A stretch of DNA of 64,000 nt from Madurella fahalii (GCA_029876055.1 CM056879.1:372001-436000); one strand, 5' to 3'; shown: positions 10,701 through 22,879, counted from the first letter of the stretch. Numbers and translations are program-made. Notes: a model not told the origin generated them from the letters alone.

Positions 10701-11131
10701 TAGAGCAGCAAACATACATCCACTCTATCAACAAAACAATAAGATAATAAAACAAGGGGAGTGACAATGACTGAGAAACCTGACAACAAACCAGGATTCC
10801 TAACAACACGACTTAGACCAAAGTAGCAACAAAGACAGGTAGGATTCCCTCTGATCAGAGAGAGGCTACAAAGACAGCTCCTAATAGAGCAAGTAAATCG
10901 AAAGAATTGATTGAACTGTTGATCTTGATTATCCTTGACTGTTGAAGGCCGATAGTCAGGACAGTCTTAAATACAGAAAAAAAGTGGGTCCATAGTCCGA
11001 TCACCTGATCCAACCCGGAGGGCCGGGAACCTGATACTCCGGACCTACACTGCCGAACCCAAAGTCCTGGAGTTGTCTTAGAGTGCCATCCGGCTAGTGC
11101 ACTATTCCCCACTTCAATATCTCACCAATAA
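10701..11131 (-). repeat. LTR-like repeat, inverted copy of the one near 31.6 kb
   Basis: About 430 bp match, in inverted orientation and with many transitions, the sequence at about 31638-32087. Shared blocks include TCAACAAAACAA, CAACAAAGACAGG and GATCACCTGATCCA. The ends read TGAAAT and AATAACA on the plus strand. The terminal nucleotides and size suggest an LTR, but no 5-bp duplication is clear. Confidence 0.55.
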
Positions 11132-11259
11132 CAGCCTTCTAACAGTAAAGTGAATATATCAGTATATAAGTCGGTCCAACTGGCTATAGTATATCTACAA
11201 CTACGTCTCGAATTATATCCAAACTTGGTACAACCTAAGTCGGATACCTTATTCGTATA

Positions 11260-11963
11260 ATCGCTGCCTTATTATATACCTGACTAGGGCAGATCTATAG
11301 TACCACCTCGAAGATATCTATAACACTCCTAAGCTCGCAGCTAGAAAGAGGCCACGAGATTGCTCGAACGAGGCCTTTATTGCTATAGCAAAATCGTCTA
11401 ATACAGCTAAGAAACGCTAGGTCGCTTCATTGCTAGCCAGTTAGATATCCGATTACCGTCGAGATATCAAGCTCTGCTTTACAGATATCTTACCTATAGA
11501 TTTTCCTCTGATCTCAATAGATATAATAGTCAAGGTACTGATATTAGATAGCCCCTTATCGTTATCCCCTAGTAGTGACAAATCCTCGATATACAATATA
11601 GAGACAATTTTCGATAGCAATTCATCTACTACATTAACATTATTTCTCTCCCCCAATATTGCTGATATCGAGAGTATTAATAGCTTTACCATCGACCTCA
11701 AGATCTCAGCACTTGATTACAAACAACCTCCGGTAGACATCGCCGAGATAGCGGCAATACTAGGTAACTCTTTATACTAAAGTATTAAAGACAACATTAT
11801 CTAGGACAAGCTTAATAATTATTCTAGTATTACCACTTCGCTCTCATCTTTCAGTAACGTTTTAGAAGCTACGCCCTAAGCAGGAGAAGATTATTATACT
11901 CCAGGGACAATATCAACGGATGTTACTATAAGTCTTTTTAGTAACGTAGTATTACAGGACTTT
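11260..11963 (+). pseudogene. Unidentified Ser/Ile-rich ORF remnant split by LTR insertions
   Basis: The plus strand has a mostly open frame with only a few RIP-type stops (segments such as RPRDCSNEAFIAIAK, DIKLCFTDILPID and PPVDIAEIAAILG). It is cut at 11963 by a solo LTR and again at 12336 by element G1. Removing both insertions and one copy of each target duplication joins the frame to 20666 onward (IPFVKSSSSNYIELVN) without a shift. The family is unknown. It may be a host gene or part of an older transposon. Confidence 0.45.
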
Positions 11964-12323
11964 TGTGAGGACCGGCTGGGTAAGGTCGGCGTGGGCGCAG
12001 GACGGAAGCCCCGAAGCCGCAGCGCCGGCGGGGTCGCAAAAGCAACAACAACGCTAGGCCAGAAGGGCGAGGATATCGCGTCAGAGGAGCGTCGAAGGAG
12101 CGTACAAGCAAGGTCGATGACGGGGCAGCGAGCGGGGTAAGTGAGCCCAGACGTTGTCATCGCAGGGCATAAAGAGGGGGGTGGAAGACAGGACTTAGGA
12201 GAGAGACAGAGTTCAATGAGACCACCATCCCACCCCTAACGAGCACTCTGCTCCTACGTTGCGCGTGCACTGCTCGTACCCAGGCACTCTGGTCCTAATA
12301 CCCTTGGATCCTTGATCCTCACA
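11964..12323 (+). repeat. Solo LTR, family 3 (copy 1), TSD ACTTT
   Basis: 360 bp running from TGTGAGGACC to GATCCTCACA, flanked by ACTTT on both sides (11959-11963 and 12324-12328). The same 360-bp unit recurs inside the 5' LTR of G1 at 20048. It is GC-rich and only lightly mutated compared with its surroundings, so it is probably young. Confidence 0.85.
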
Positions 12324-12336
12324 ACTTTGATATTAA

Positions 12337-12594
12337 TGTAAAGGGGGTTGTTCTAGGAACACATTGAGGGAGATGGACTACGATGTCTCAGTACCGAAAA
12401 GGGTTCAATCAGTAGGCGATAGCTTCACGAACAGCCTCCTATTGTCATTGACTACACAGAGACTGATCCTTACGGATCAGAAGTTCCCTGCGTAAGAGGG
12501 TTTCCTACGGGGTTCTTATCTACCCTAGTACAGTAATATCATCCACCGTCATTCGGCCGGTTCCTCCGGTCTGGCCCAGAGGGCTCTCGTTACA
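12337..12594 (-). repeat. 3' LTR of G1
   Basis: 258 bp. On the element strand it begins TGTAACGAGAGCC and ends CCCCCTTTACA. It differs from the 5' LTR by scattered transitions. Confidence 0.9.
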
Positions 12595-12612
12595 ATTTAT
12601 CCTCCCCTCTAT
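12595..12612 (-). promoter_or_regulatory. Polypurine tract of G1
   Basis: On the minus strand AGAGGGGAGGATAAAT abuts the 3' LTR, as expected for the plus-strand DNA primer of a retrotransposon. The same tract precedes the 3' LTR of G3. Confidence 0.7.
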
Positions 12613-13056
12613 AGAACCTGTCCTCAGGTTCACATTATCTGAACTCAGGGAAGGGTAGTAGTTGGGATGACATCGGGTAGGTATCGAGTGCTGTTCGAAC
12701 TGCGCAAAGTTGGATAAGGATTGAAGCGCTGCACCTTACAGGGCTCCTTTGCCCCGGGGATTACGTGGTGAGAAAGAATTATGACTTTGGTAAGGGGTGA
12801 CAAGTTTTTGTACTCGAGGGGTTTTCGGTAAAATTTCGGTTGCTACCCGGGTTTAGTGGGGTGCGGCTCTGTAGTACTGGTGCTCCACTCTTCCGGCTCC
12901 GGTGCGCGTTCCGAATTATCGCCAAATTGCCCGGATTTCCGTCCGATTTCAAGCATCATTCTTTTCGCAGAACTTGAACAGTATATACGCTCTTGCAATT
13001 ACGTAGCTTATATATAACTACAAATTGCAGACGTGTATTGACCCTTTTCACTCGGG

Positions 13057-13064
13057 TATAAATA
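13057..13064 (+). promoter_or_regulatory. TATA box of the antisense gene in G1
   Basis: TATAAATA lies within GGGTATAAATACCC about 190 bp upstream of the start site of the antisense gene. It is followed by a pyrimidine-rich leader (TCTCTC runs). The equivalent box in G3 (46003-46010, minus) is at the same distance from its ATG. Confidence 0.6.
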
Positions 13065-13249
13065 CCCCTCTCCTCTCCTACCTTTTCCAAAACTTTTCTT
13101 CTTCAGGCTCTCTTCCACGCGTTGTTTCGCTCGCTTTTCGCTCTATTCCTACGTGTAGCTCGCTGCCCGTCCTCGCCTCTCTCTCCCTCTCTCTCTCTTC
13201 CTCTCTCTCTCTCTCTTCTCGTTGTCGCTTCGGCCACTTTTCTGTCGCG

Positions 13250-14450
13250 ATAGACGCTTTCGCCGCCTCCGCCGCCGAGGTTACGCTGTATATGAAATAC
13301 ATTTGCTCGGCGCTTAAAAACACTAACCTTTGCTCCGGTGAGGTCTTTACGATTGACTATTCTTTCGAGTAGTCGACTTCCTCGTATTACTGTCGGAAAC
13401 ACGGCACCTCTGAATCTTAGGAAATGACAGTTCAGGATTTTTTGTGTGTCTTGTCTTGATTGTGTTGATTGTGTTGATTGTCTCTGTTGTGTTGTTCTTC
13501 TGCCTTCTATCCGTCTATCTTTGCTGGAGAGTTTGCTCCTTTTATAGACGAGATACGCGTACAGGATGACGTTCGTACCGTAGCGCAGTTAGCTGCCAGT
13601 CTTCCTTAGCTCAATAGAGTACATGGGCTTGGCTCCCACACTAGATCCTGTGATCCTGATCCTTTGGTACATGATCCTTTTGACAATTACTCCTATTGCA
13701 ATGTAAAGAAAGAGTTATATATACTGGTAAGTTATATGTATTTTCGGCGGATTGGCGGGGGATTTACTAACGATTGCAGGCCGCTGCCGGAATAGTTGGC
13801 GACTCCGTCGACCTTATAATCCTTATCGATACGGCTTGCGCTATCGTCGATTATCGCGTAGAGGACGCCGAGGGCGAGCTCGATGAGGAGGGTAATCGCC
13901 TTCAAGTTTCTGTACTGTCTTACTATAGCTGTAAGAAGATCGCCGCCGCCGCTAAAGATCTAGTCGGGGCTTTCGATATCGCCGAGACCGTTTATCGCCG
14001 CCAATTCAGCATTTCCGGCGCTACTAAGCTGTCTTCTATAAGTATATTTGTCTTATTTATCTTCGTATACAAATTACTAATATCTCGATAGCAAGTTTAT
14101 ATAGTATATTGCTCTATAGTCGCGCTATGTAGCTAACTCCGCCTGTAGTAGTCGTCCCGCCCTAGCTAGAACCGTGGCTGTAATATCGAGGTCAGTCTCA
14201 GTTACTATATTTCTACTGAGTTATCGCTGACTTTTTATAGTACGAGTCTGAGATATGTGCTTAAGAGGTACGGTCTGTCGCTTGTCTGTTGCTTAGTAAT
14301 ATTAGTTTCGTAGGTTAGTTGGGTACTAAGCACCGTTTCCTTAAGAGGGTCAAGGAGGAGATCGCTACCAATATAGAGGATATAAAGGCCTAGCAGGTTT
14401 AGATAGAGGTGGCTCCTGACTTAGAGCTGGTACCGACCTCAATTTTCTAA
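13250..14450 (+). pseudogene. Antisense accessory gene of Gypsy element G1, four exons
   Basis: Exons: 13250-13390 plus 13691-13726 (split by a solo LTR inserted with duplication of ATTAC), then 13780-14037, 14092-14190 and 14241-14450. All joints are phase 0. Exon sizes are 59, 86, 33 and 70 codons (247 aa). The start is ATA where G3 and G2 have ATG, and the second donor is ATAAGT where G3 has GTAAGT, both explained by RIP. Recognisable conserved segments are GDSVDLIILID, YRVEDAEGELDEEG, AKDLVGAFDIAET and GTKHRFLKRVKEEI. No known domain, signal peptide or membrane segment is seen. It runs opposite to gag-pol, downstream of the chromodomain. G2 and G3 carry the same gene. Function unknown; see findings. 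Confidence 0.8.
13391..13685 (+). repeat. Solo LTR, family 1, TSD ATTAC
   Basis: 295 bp from TGTCGGAAAC to CCTTTTGACA, flanked by ATTAC at 13386-13390 and 13686-13690. It interrupts exon 1 of the antisense gene in G1, so it arrived after G1. Confidence 0.9.
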
Positions 14451-14569
14451 AGTTTATATTGTTTTCGGGGGGTTTTTCTATAGTATTTCGGTTAAGGTTA
14501 GCGTCTGGTATACCCTGGGATATAGCTTTATACAGGTAGATATTAATTAATATCTTGTTACCTATACTT

Positions 14570-17500
14570 TTACTAGTTTTTATATATTTTTCGAAATTGT
14601 AATACCGACTTAAGTACATTTGCTATATCTTCCTCTAATACCTATTGATTATATTCCGAAGGCCAGTCTACCTATTTAACTAAAAAGAAGGTTTTACCCC
14701 GGAATTTTCTCTTATCTCGAATCTCTTCAACTTCCTACTCTCTATCGTTCTCAAGGTCTGGTATCGGCATTATAGACGAATTGTCTCCTTTTCGGCTATA
14801 CCACGGTTCTAACATTAATATAGGAAATATATTATACAAACGATCGTACTTATCCGAGAGTGCCAGACAATAAGCCAGCGATCAGACTCGGTTTAGAATA
14901 CGAAATAGACCGATAAACTTAGGTACTAATTTCCTTAGTAACTTGAATCTCAAATTCCAGGTTGACAACAATACCAACTTCTATTCTTAAACTCCTTTTT
15001 CGTATACTTCTCGTCGTAATATCGTTTCTAGATTGCTATAGCTTTAGCCCAATTTTGTTCTAACTGTTTTCTCAGCTCAGCAAGTTTTTCAATTCTTTCA
15101 ATTGCACTAGGTATCCTCCTCTCTTATATATCGCCCTCGATATAGCGGGAAATCGGAGGTTGATAATCTATTAGTGCTTTAAAGGGACTTATCTTGATTA
15201 TGGAATTGACAGTACTATTGATAACAAATTCTGCTTCTAGGAGGAGATTTGCCTAGGTAATTTGGTTTTGGTATACGAAATAACGGAGGTATTAAATAAG
15301 TGTCTAGTTTACTCGCTCTGTTTACCTGTCGGTTTGCAGGTAAAAAGCGGTCGAAAGCCGCTTATATATCTTTTGCAGGTAATATAGATTACTTTACAAC
15401 TATAATATAAAAACAGAACCTCGATTACTGATATAACTATTAATAGAATTATACTTGAGTTCAATCTCTTTATAAACAAGCTCTGCTAATTCTTAGCTAG
15501 TAATAGTAGTAGATACTAGGAAGAATCGGTTTATCTTCGTATACCGATCGATAACTACTAGAATTACATCCTTCTCGGAGCTATCGGGACTCTTTACTAT
15601 AGGAAAACCTACATGAAGTCTATAGTAATCTCGCTCTAAGGTCGTATAGGAATCAGCAACAATTCGAGTAACCTATATAGCTTATACTATCTTATCTTGT
15701 TGACTTAGTAGGTATAGTAGGTTTTGTAGTAGTTTTTGATATCTTTGGTTATACTATACTAGAAGTATTTTCTTTATAATAGTTCGAGAGTCTTCTCGAT
15801 ATCAAAATAACCTACTAACAGATCGTTATAAAAAAGCTGGAGTAACTCCTATTTAACGGCTTGCTCTACTAGGACGAACAATCATCCTTAATATAGTAAT
15901 TCTTACTTATATCCAAGTGCCTATTCGGGCAAAACTCTCTAGTTTTAGGCTGGACTTACCAGACTTTCCTTGATTTTTAGAGTCACCGGATCTATAGCTT
16001 ATAGCTCTAGGATTAATTCTTTTATAGATTTCGACAGGTCTATAGTATAAACCGCTTCTAGTCGAGCGTACTCTTTTATATATTAACGAGTAATAATCTA
16101 CTCTCGTCTAAGCCAATCGGCTTCTTAGTAATCCTGAGGTCCTAGTAGGTAAACACTTAGTGATCCTACAGTAACTTCTAAGGGATAACCTATAGTTTTA
16201 GGTTTCTAACTAGCTAGTTTACTAGGGTCCTGTATATTAGTATCTTTACTATTCCCTAGTATATAGTAGGCTCTTTTAACCCCTTCTATAACTGTCTTTC
16301 CGACCCGGGTACTAGCTAATTTGCTAGGGTTTCTTATACGAGCTAATTTACTCTCTTCTATATAATAAGCAATCTTATTTCTTTCTGTGATCAGCTTTCT
16401 AATCCGGTTTACCCGAGTAATTTTGCTCTTAAAAGTAGGTATCTACTCGAATCTGTTAGGACGTTCTTTATCCTCGTAATCTAGTCTTCTTAAGGGGCTA
16501 TTGGCCGGATTTCGCTTCCCAGGCTAATACTTGATAGTGAAATTAAATCCTACTAGATATATATACCATCTAGCCTATCGGCCGTTCAATCAGTTTTGCT
16601 TTATAAACCTTTATAGGTTATTATGATCCGAAAACATAGTGACTTTATAGCAACTCCCTTCAACGTAGTATCGCCAATACTTAAAGGCTTCTATAATAGC
16701 TATCATCTCCTTATTAGGAGTTCTATAGTCCTAGGCCGGTCCAGAAAACTTCGCCGACTAAAACGTAACAGGACGTTTTCGACCCCCTTTCAGGACCTAC
16801 GACAGGACAGCTCCCATTACAAAGTTAGAGGCATCTGTCTTAATAATAATAAGGAGTTCGAGGTCGAAATAATGCAAAACTGGCATATCTTAAAATACTC
16901 TCTTGAGCCGCGCGAATACTATACGCTCTTCGGCCTCTAACCGGAGGATTCCTGGTTTTCGTCTGTTCTGTAACCCCTTTAGTAAATTACTTAATAGTAA
17001 TATAATCTCCGAATAACCTCGAATAAATCGACGGTAAAAATTGTAAAATCCTAAGAAAACTTAGATATCTCGATAGGATTGTAGTTTAGGTTAATCTTAG
17101 ACAGTCTGAATTCGTATCGAATCTATACCAATACCTTCGGGAGTCAAAATATAACCCAGAAATTCCACCTTGTCCTAATAAAATAAACACTTGCTGGGCT
17201 TGCAATATAACTATACTTATTTCAGGTGTTCTAGGACTCGTCGGAGGTAAGTCATATGGGTTTCCTGGTCTAGAGAGAAAATTAAAATGTCATCTAAATA
17301 ATATATACAATAATCATCTGGTAGCCCGCTTAAAGTAGTCACTTTAGAAGGTTACAAAAGCATTTATTAGGTCAAAAGGTATAATAAGATACTTAAATAG
17401 ACCGTATCAGGTATGGAAAGCTGTCTTCCATTCGTCTCCTTCTCGGATACGAATTCGGTAGTATACCTCTTTCAGGTCCAACTTCGTGAAATACTTTGCT

Positions 17501-18500
17501 CCAGATACTCGGTCTAAGAGTTCTGAGATCAATAGTAAAGGGTACCGATTCTTGACTGTTATCCGGTTAAATCCGTGGTAATCCATATATAAGTATAAAG
17601 TACTATCTTTCTTTAGGACAAATAAGATAGGACTTACAGCTGAACTCTGGGATAGGCGAATACGGCCTTTCACTAGGTTTTTGTATAGATATTCCTCTAA
17701 AATCGAAAGTTTATATCGTAATAGAGAGTAAAGAGGTCTAATAGAAGGAATAGTATTAGGGACTTGATTAATAGTATAATCAGTGCTTTTGAAAGAAGGT
17801 AGAATATCTATGTTACTAGAGTTTATAACATCTGTAAAGTCTAAAATTTCAGGGGGGATGTCGTCTGGTTTTCGGGAAGGATTCTCCTCTTCCTCCTCCG
17901 GAAAAAGCGCCTCTGGCATATCTAGGTACTATATTAAAGAGTAAATATAAGCTTCTCCTCGACATATTTTTAAGAATTTCTTCGGGTTTTCAATCCGAAT
18001 ATACTCCGATTCCGTTATAAACCACTATAAATTCCCTTCTGGGTATAACAAGATCTTATAGGATATTAAACTTCGTATCCTAAGAAGTATAGAGGAATCA
18101 TTTATAATCAGGGGGTGATTAATAGCAGTATAAGAAATATATATTCTCTTGGTAATTCCTTAGTAGTCTATTAACTCCAAGGGAACTTTATAAATACTAA
18201 ATACTTTAACGATATGATAGTCTATAAACCGAATATAGGGTGATTATATCCCAATCTATTGGAGTTTCCTCTACTTTACGAACTCTAGACTGATAACATC
18301 AATCTCTACTCTAGTATCGAGATCGACTATAATAGATTTAGGGCTATGGTTCAACAAGGTTACGGAAGTATATATTCGTTCTTTGATTGGAACCCCTAGT
18401 ATATTATCTTTACCGACGTAATCGGGGTTTACGTCTGCTAGTATCTGCTATTTCCCTGCCGATTTAGACGTAATCTCCTATCTCGGTGACTGGGGTACCT
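14570..18500 (-). pseudogene. Pol polyprotein of G1 (PR-RT-RNaseH-IN-chromodomain), RIP-damaged
   Basis: The best-preserved part is the reverse transcriptase at 17919-17407, with LPSFKSTDYTINQVP, ILFVLKKDSTLYLYMDYHGF, KNRYPLLLISELLDR and the KLDLKEVYYRIRI block typical of Ty3/Gypsy. RNase H and integrase follow toward lower coordinates, interrupted by many TAG/TAA codons. At about 14720-14570 the frame ends in a chromodomain-like segment (IRDKRKFRGKTFFLVK, then DWPSEYNQ with both neighbouring Trp codons turned to stops). Chromodomains at this position are thought to direct integration to heterochromatin, in keeping with the nested landscape. Exact domain borders are approximate. Confidence 0.8.
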
Positions 18501-20005
18501 AGTGGCTTTGTTTACTGATACTCCCTTTTATAGGCAGTTATTAGCGAAATAGATATTACTGCTATAAACAAAATAAGTCAAAGGATTTCTCTGACTATCT
18601 ATAGAGTTTAGCTAATTGAAATGAGATAGGGTTGATATAGGATAGTCGTTAGGTTTTATATATAGTATTATTGACTGCACGTTTTGTTGGTAATAACGGG
18701 ATGATAATACTTTTCGAGGATAAAATAACAATTTATAGGTTGGGGAAGAACGCGATAAAGGAGAAAAGTAAGAAGGATATCGGGACGAATACTTAGTAGC
18801 TTTCTAAAGTTTTCGGTACTGGAAACTATACTATATTTGGGTAGTGAGTTTGACTATCTCTTCCCGAGTCTCTAACTTGTTGTAGACATATAAGTCGATA
18901 TAGTTACTAATTGCAGACAAAAGCTTCGTATAAAAGGTAAGAGTACGAGCCTTTTCGTCCTACTTCGGGAATTAGGCCTTAAGGGATTCCAAGTACTAAT
19001 AAAAGTCCAAAGGAAACTGGTTTTCTTATTACTTAGTATCATTAAACTGCTTTACAACAGTAGATTCTTAATCTATAAGATCTCGAATATAGTTCAATAT
19101 CCAATCTTCAAACGTTTTCCAGTTGTTTTCGGCCTCTTATCGTATATCTGTCGGAAGATTGTTATAATGACTATACTATCGATTGCAAGAACGTTCTTCT
19201 ATTTGATCCAAGGCGAAAAGGATCCGGTTTATACCCGTTTTGAACCATTTCGGATCTCCTATAAATGCTCGCTGTAGATCTTGGAGCCATTCCAAACGGC
19301 GTCGATGGGTAGTGTTGTCAGGGAACTGAATCAGATGTCAAAAAGGGTTATGTGTCAAAAGGGTCAGGAAGCTGGATCCTAGATCTGCAAAACACGAACC
19401 CGGATTAGTGTGATCCGGATTAGTACGACTCGGATAAGTGTGATCCGATCTCTCGGAGACCTGTCAACCCGGGTCTCCGTGGTCCAGGAAATTGGGAATA
19501 AGAAGGAAGTTCACCTCCGTTAGACAAGGAAGAGATCCCCAATTTTTCCATCCTGAATTTCCGATCCTGAATTTCCGATCCTAAATTTAACTCCGAACGT
19601 TCAGAGGTGCTGTGCATCCGACATCAGATGCTTCACCTTGATCGCCTTTCGGTCCTCATTATGGTCACTAGAACCTGCTGAAAAAGAACGATATCGCCTA
19701 CATTTCGGTAAGGATTCGCCTAGTGAGATACCTAGCTTCCGAAGCAAACCCTCTTCTTATTCTCGCAGTTGTTTCAGCACTTCCAGTTACTGTATCCGAA
19801 GATGGGTTGATTCCAACAGGTTATTATAGTAAGGAGCTTGACGTGGAACCCGGGAGTCCGAAAGGGTATACGAAGATATACGGGGTCGAAATCCTGGTAA
19901 TTCCGACCGATAAAGGCGCATAGGATTTGTAGGTGATTGGGGGGTGTTTTCTCCTGGACTCGACTCTACTCCCAGCTCACGGGAGGTACTCATCGTAGGT
20001 ACCAT
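18500..20005 (-). pseudogene. Gag of G1, interrupted by a solo LTR
   Basis: The minus-strand ATG at 20005 (MVPTMSTSREL) lies about 30 bp after the 5' LTR. The N-terminus (SSPGENTPQSPTNP, YNNLLESTHLRIQ) is shared with G3 and, loosely, with G2. A family-2 solo LTR interrupts it at 19336-19623, and RIP stops follow. A zinc-knuckle remnant is expected near 18550 but is badly eroded. Confidence 0.7.
19336..19623 (-). repeat. Solo LTR, family 2 (copy 2), TSD TCAGA
   Basis: 288 bp with TCAGA on both sides (19331-19335 and 19624-19628). It carries a short duplication of the TGTCAAAAGGG end and only about three degenerate units of the 14-bp repeat. It lies inside gag of G1. Confidence 0.85.
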
Positions 20006-20037
20006 CTCGGCCAACGGTAGAACAGAAGGATCAGAAT

Positions 20038-20660
20038 TGTAAAGGGGTGTGAGGACCGGCTGGGTAAGGTTGGCGTGGGCGCAGGACGGAAGCCCCGAAG
20101 CCGTAGCGCCGGCGGGGTCGCAAAAGCAATAACAACGCTAGGCCAGAAGGGCGAGGATATCGCGTCAGAGGAGCGTCGAAGGAGCGTACAAGCAAGGTCG
20201 ATAACGGGGCAGCGAGCGGGGTAAGTGAGCCCAGACGCTGTCATCGCAGGGTATAAAGAGGGGGGTGGAAGACAGGACTTAGGAGAGAGACAGAGTTCAA
20301 TGAGACCACCATCCTACCCCTAACGAGCACTCTGCTCCTACGTTGCGCATGCACTGCTCGTACCCAGGCACTCTGGTCCTACTACCCTTGGGTCCTTGAC
20401 CCTCACAAGGGAGTTGTTCTGGGAACACGTTGAGGGAGATAGACTACGATGTCTCAGTACCGAAAAGGGTTCGATCAGTGGGCGATAGCTTCACGAACAG
20501 CCTTCTATTGTCATTGACTACACAGAGACTGATCCTTGCGGATCAGAAGTTCCCCGCGTAAGAGGGTTTCTCACGGGGTTCTTATCTACCCTAGTACAGT
20601 GACATCATCCACCGTCATTCGGCCGGTTCCCCCGGTCTGGCCCAGAGGGCTCTCGTTACA
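20038..20660 (-). repeat. 5' LTR of G1, split by a family-3 LTR
   Basis: The LTR proper is 20038-20047 plus about 20413-20660, the remainder being the inserted 360-bp solo LTR. Outer flank ATTAA matches that of the 3' LTR. Confidence 0.85.
20048..20407 (+). repeat. Solo LTR, family 3 (copy 2), TSD AGGG(G/A)
   Basis: Same 360-bp unit as at 11964. Flanks read AGGGG (20043-20047) and AGGGA (20408-20412), the difference being a G-to-A change. Confidence 0.85.
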
Positions 20661-21151
20661 ATTAAGGAGATAGATAATATCCCTTTTGTTAAAAGTTCAT
20701 CGAGTAACTATATAGAATTAGTTAATCTAGAACTCCTAGTTAGCTCTTTTATTTCTATACCCAATATCCTAGCAAGTACTAACTCAGCTAAGGATTACAG
20801 TGACATCATACAGATTGTTACGTGGGAAAATGAAAAAGATCAAAATTCGTTGTTGTCTATCTTCACTATCAAGAGTGCAGGAGCCCAGTAATATATGATA
20901 AGAATGGGCCAATGCCCAGGAAGGTTCCAGAATCCTGGGGTCATATGACCCCTGGGATCTAGCCAACTGGCCCATCTAGACTCCCACCATGTAACATAGA
21001 TAAACGAACTAGAGTATATAAAAGCAATAGACATCGAAGAAGGAATATATAAGGCTAAAGAGTTACTTACAAAATAGAAACAAGGCTGAAAGACTTAATA
21101 CCTTATGAAATAGAAAGGGTTTCTATACAGGGATAATATATAGGAGATATA
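20661..21151 (+). other. Continuation of the split ORF, then an unclassified repeat-like segment
   Basis: The first 150 bp continue the frame interrupted at 11963. From about 20817 (TGTTACGTGGGAAAATG) the sequence looks like part of another LTR or promoter region, with a TATATAAAAGC box near 21015, but no second copy is present to define its ends. Confidence 0.35.
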
Positions 21152-21397
21152 TGTAAGGAGTTGTTCATAAGTACGTTGAGGGAGTTGGGACACGATATAC
21201 CAGTACTGATAAGTTAACGATTATAGGTAGAAGTCTTCATGAATAGCCTCCTTCTATTGACAGAGATTGATCCTTACGGATCAGAAGTTCCCCTGCGTAT
21301 GCAGCTGCAACGCAGAGTTCTTATCTACCAGGTAACGTGACATTATTGTGGGACATTCGCCCGGTCGTCCTAATTCCGTTAAGAGGCTCTCGTTATA
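21152..21397 (-). repeat. 3' LTR of G2
   Basis: 246 bp, same length as its partner at 27991-28236. A purine-rich stretch follows it internally (AGGGAGAAGATAAT on the minus strand), a candidate polypurine tract. Confidence 0.85.
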
Positions 21398-21861
21398 ATT
21401 ATCTTCTCCCTTCAAATAGCCTGTCCACAGGCCTATTGCAGACGTATTATTAAGAGGTTCCGTGCTATTAGGGTGGTGCCGTATTTGCATTGGAATCGTG
21501 GTGTATACGTATAGGTTTCGCAGTTGTATTGCTATGGCGACGCAGTTTAGTACGCGCGCAGCCTCAACACCAAAACAACTATCGCGATCCCCTTATCAGC
21601 AGGTTATCGTGAAAGAGTCCTGTACGTTGCATACGCGTGGCCAATGTACAGCTACAAATTGCAGGTGTGTATAGGCCACCTCGTACAAATACAAATACCC
21701 CGCGTATCTTCAATTCTTTCTGAACTCTTCCCTCTTTTCTTCTTTAGGTCCTCGTCTCGTATATACCGTCGTTTCTCTACTCTCACTTATCGTATACTTT
21801 TCGCCTCTGCCTCCTCTATCGTAACAATTAGCTATATCTCGTCGCCCCCGTCCTTATTACG

Positions 21862-22733
21862 ATGAACGTCGGTTCAGCCTCCGCTTTGTAGTTGGCGCCG
21901 TGTGTATGCTACATCGGTACGGCTTAGAAACAACTCGAGTGCGCTAATGTGCTTACAATCGATATTGTCTACGACTTCGGCCGCTCCTCCTCTTCGTGTT
22001 GCACGGGCTACCAGGAGAAGAAGGAAATTTACTCTATAGTAAGTTACGCCTGTTTCGCGTTGTTTTCGCGCTCTAATTGTATAGGCTTCAGGTAGTATAA
22101 TCGGCAACTCCGTCGATCTTATATTGATACTCGTATTCGGCAATACACTGGTCGCGTATACGGAGTCCGACGTATAAGGCGACGATATCTATACTTTTAT
22201 AGAGGAGAATCGCTAGGCTATTGCAGCTGTCAATAAGGGCCTGCTGAGCGCCTTTATAGCTGCGGAGATAGTGCATCAGCGTCAATTCGACCTAGCTGGC
22301 ACTAAGAAACCTTCTCTTATAAGTACTATAAAAGGTGGCTTTTATATTTGACTCAGCTGATTATCGTCTGCAGCCCGTTTACATTGCATATACGTCCCTG
22401 GTAACTGCTCGTTACTAACTCAATTCACAGCTCCTTCCTCGTCTTATTCGGGCTGAAGGAGCTACTAGCTCCGAGGTTTGTCTTCCTATTTTTGTCCCCG
22501 AGTTTTCGCTAACGAATCGGTAGTTCGCCGAAGAGGTATATATCTAGAATATATACATTACTGTATACCTAGAGATGAGGGACTTGGGGTTCATAGCTTG
22601 GTCGAACGCTAAACATATATTCTTTATAAAGGTTCGGGAGTACGTATAGGCGGATTTGCCCGAGGAGAATTAACGTATACTCGCACGTTAGTTAGGAGGT
22701 TATGTTATCTATATTCCTAACAGTTCTTTCTAA
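21862..22733 (+). pseudogene. Antisense accessory gene of Gypsy element G2, four exons
   Basis: An ATG at 21862 starts exons 21862-22038, 22085-22318, 22374-22475 and 22524-22733, all phase 0, of 59, 78, 34 and 70 codons (240 aa). Exons 1 and 4 are exactly as long as in G1. Donors are GTAAGT, ATAAGT (RIP-altered) and GTTTGT; acceptors are TATAG, TGCAG and GGTAG. Conserved segments align with G1 and G3: GNSVDLILILV, VHQRQFDLAGTKKPS, VYIAYTSLVT, and FIAWSNAKHIFFIKVRE opposite SFVDWSGTKRYFLNIVKEE. Several TAG codons replace glutamine or tryptophan positions. No known domain is recognised. Confidence 0.75.
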
Positions 22734-22879
22734 GGAGTTCAGGGCGTTTTTATAGGTATTTCGATATTAAGGGAATGATACCCCGGGTAGTAGTTTGTCT
22801 ATAGATCAATTGATCTCTCGTTATTTTCTCTTCTATTACGAATTACGCTCTTTTCAGAACCGAGTAATGAGCTTCTATA

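Larger units (their letters stand above)
12337..20660 (-). mobile_element. Gypsy chromovirus G1, complete but RIP-inactivated
   Basis: LTRs at 12337-12594 and 20038-20660 bound the element, with ATTAA on both sides (12332-12336 and 20661-20665). On the minus strand it encodes Gag, then protease, reverse transcriptase, RNase H, integrase and a C-terminal chromodomain, which is the order of Ty3/Gypsy chromoviruses. Three solo LTRs have inserted into it: 13391 (in the antisense gene), 19336 (in gag) and 20048 (in the 5' LTR). Numerous CAG/TGG-to-stop changes make it inactive. An extra plus-strand gene lies between pol and the 3' LTR. G3 at 39365 has nearly identical LTRs and is the same family. 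Confidence 0.9.

Noticed and set aside
11894..12160. 88-codon ORF in family-3 LTR, repeated at 19990-20244
   Set aside because: Its repetition reflects the LTR itself. The frame is not kept at the ends, and it lies inside a 360-bp solo LTR.
13078..13402. Glu/Arg-rich minus-strand ORFs (EREREE repeats)
   Set aside because: Shadows of the TCTCTC leader of the antisense gene.
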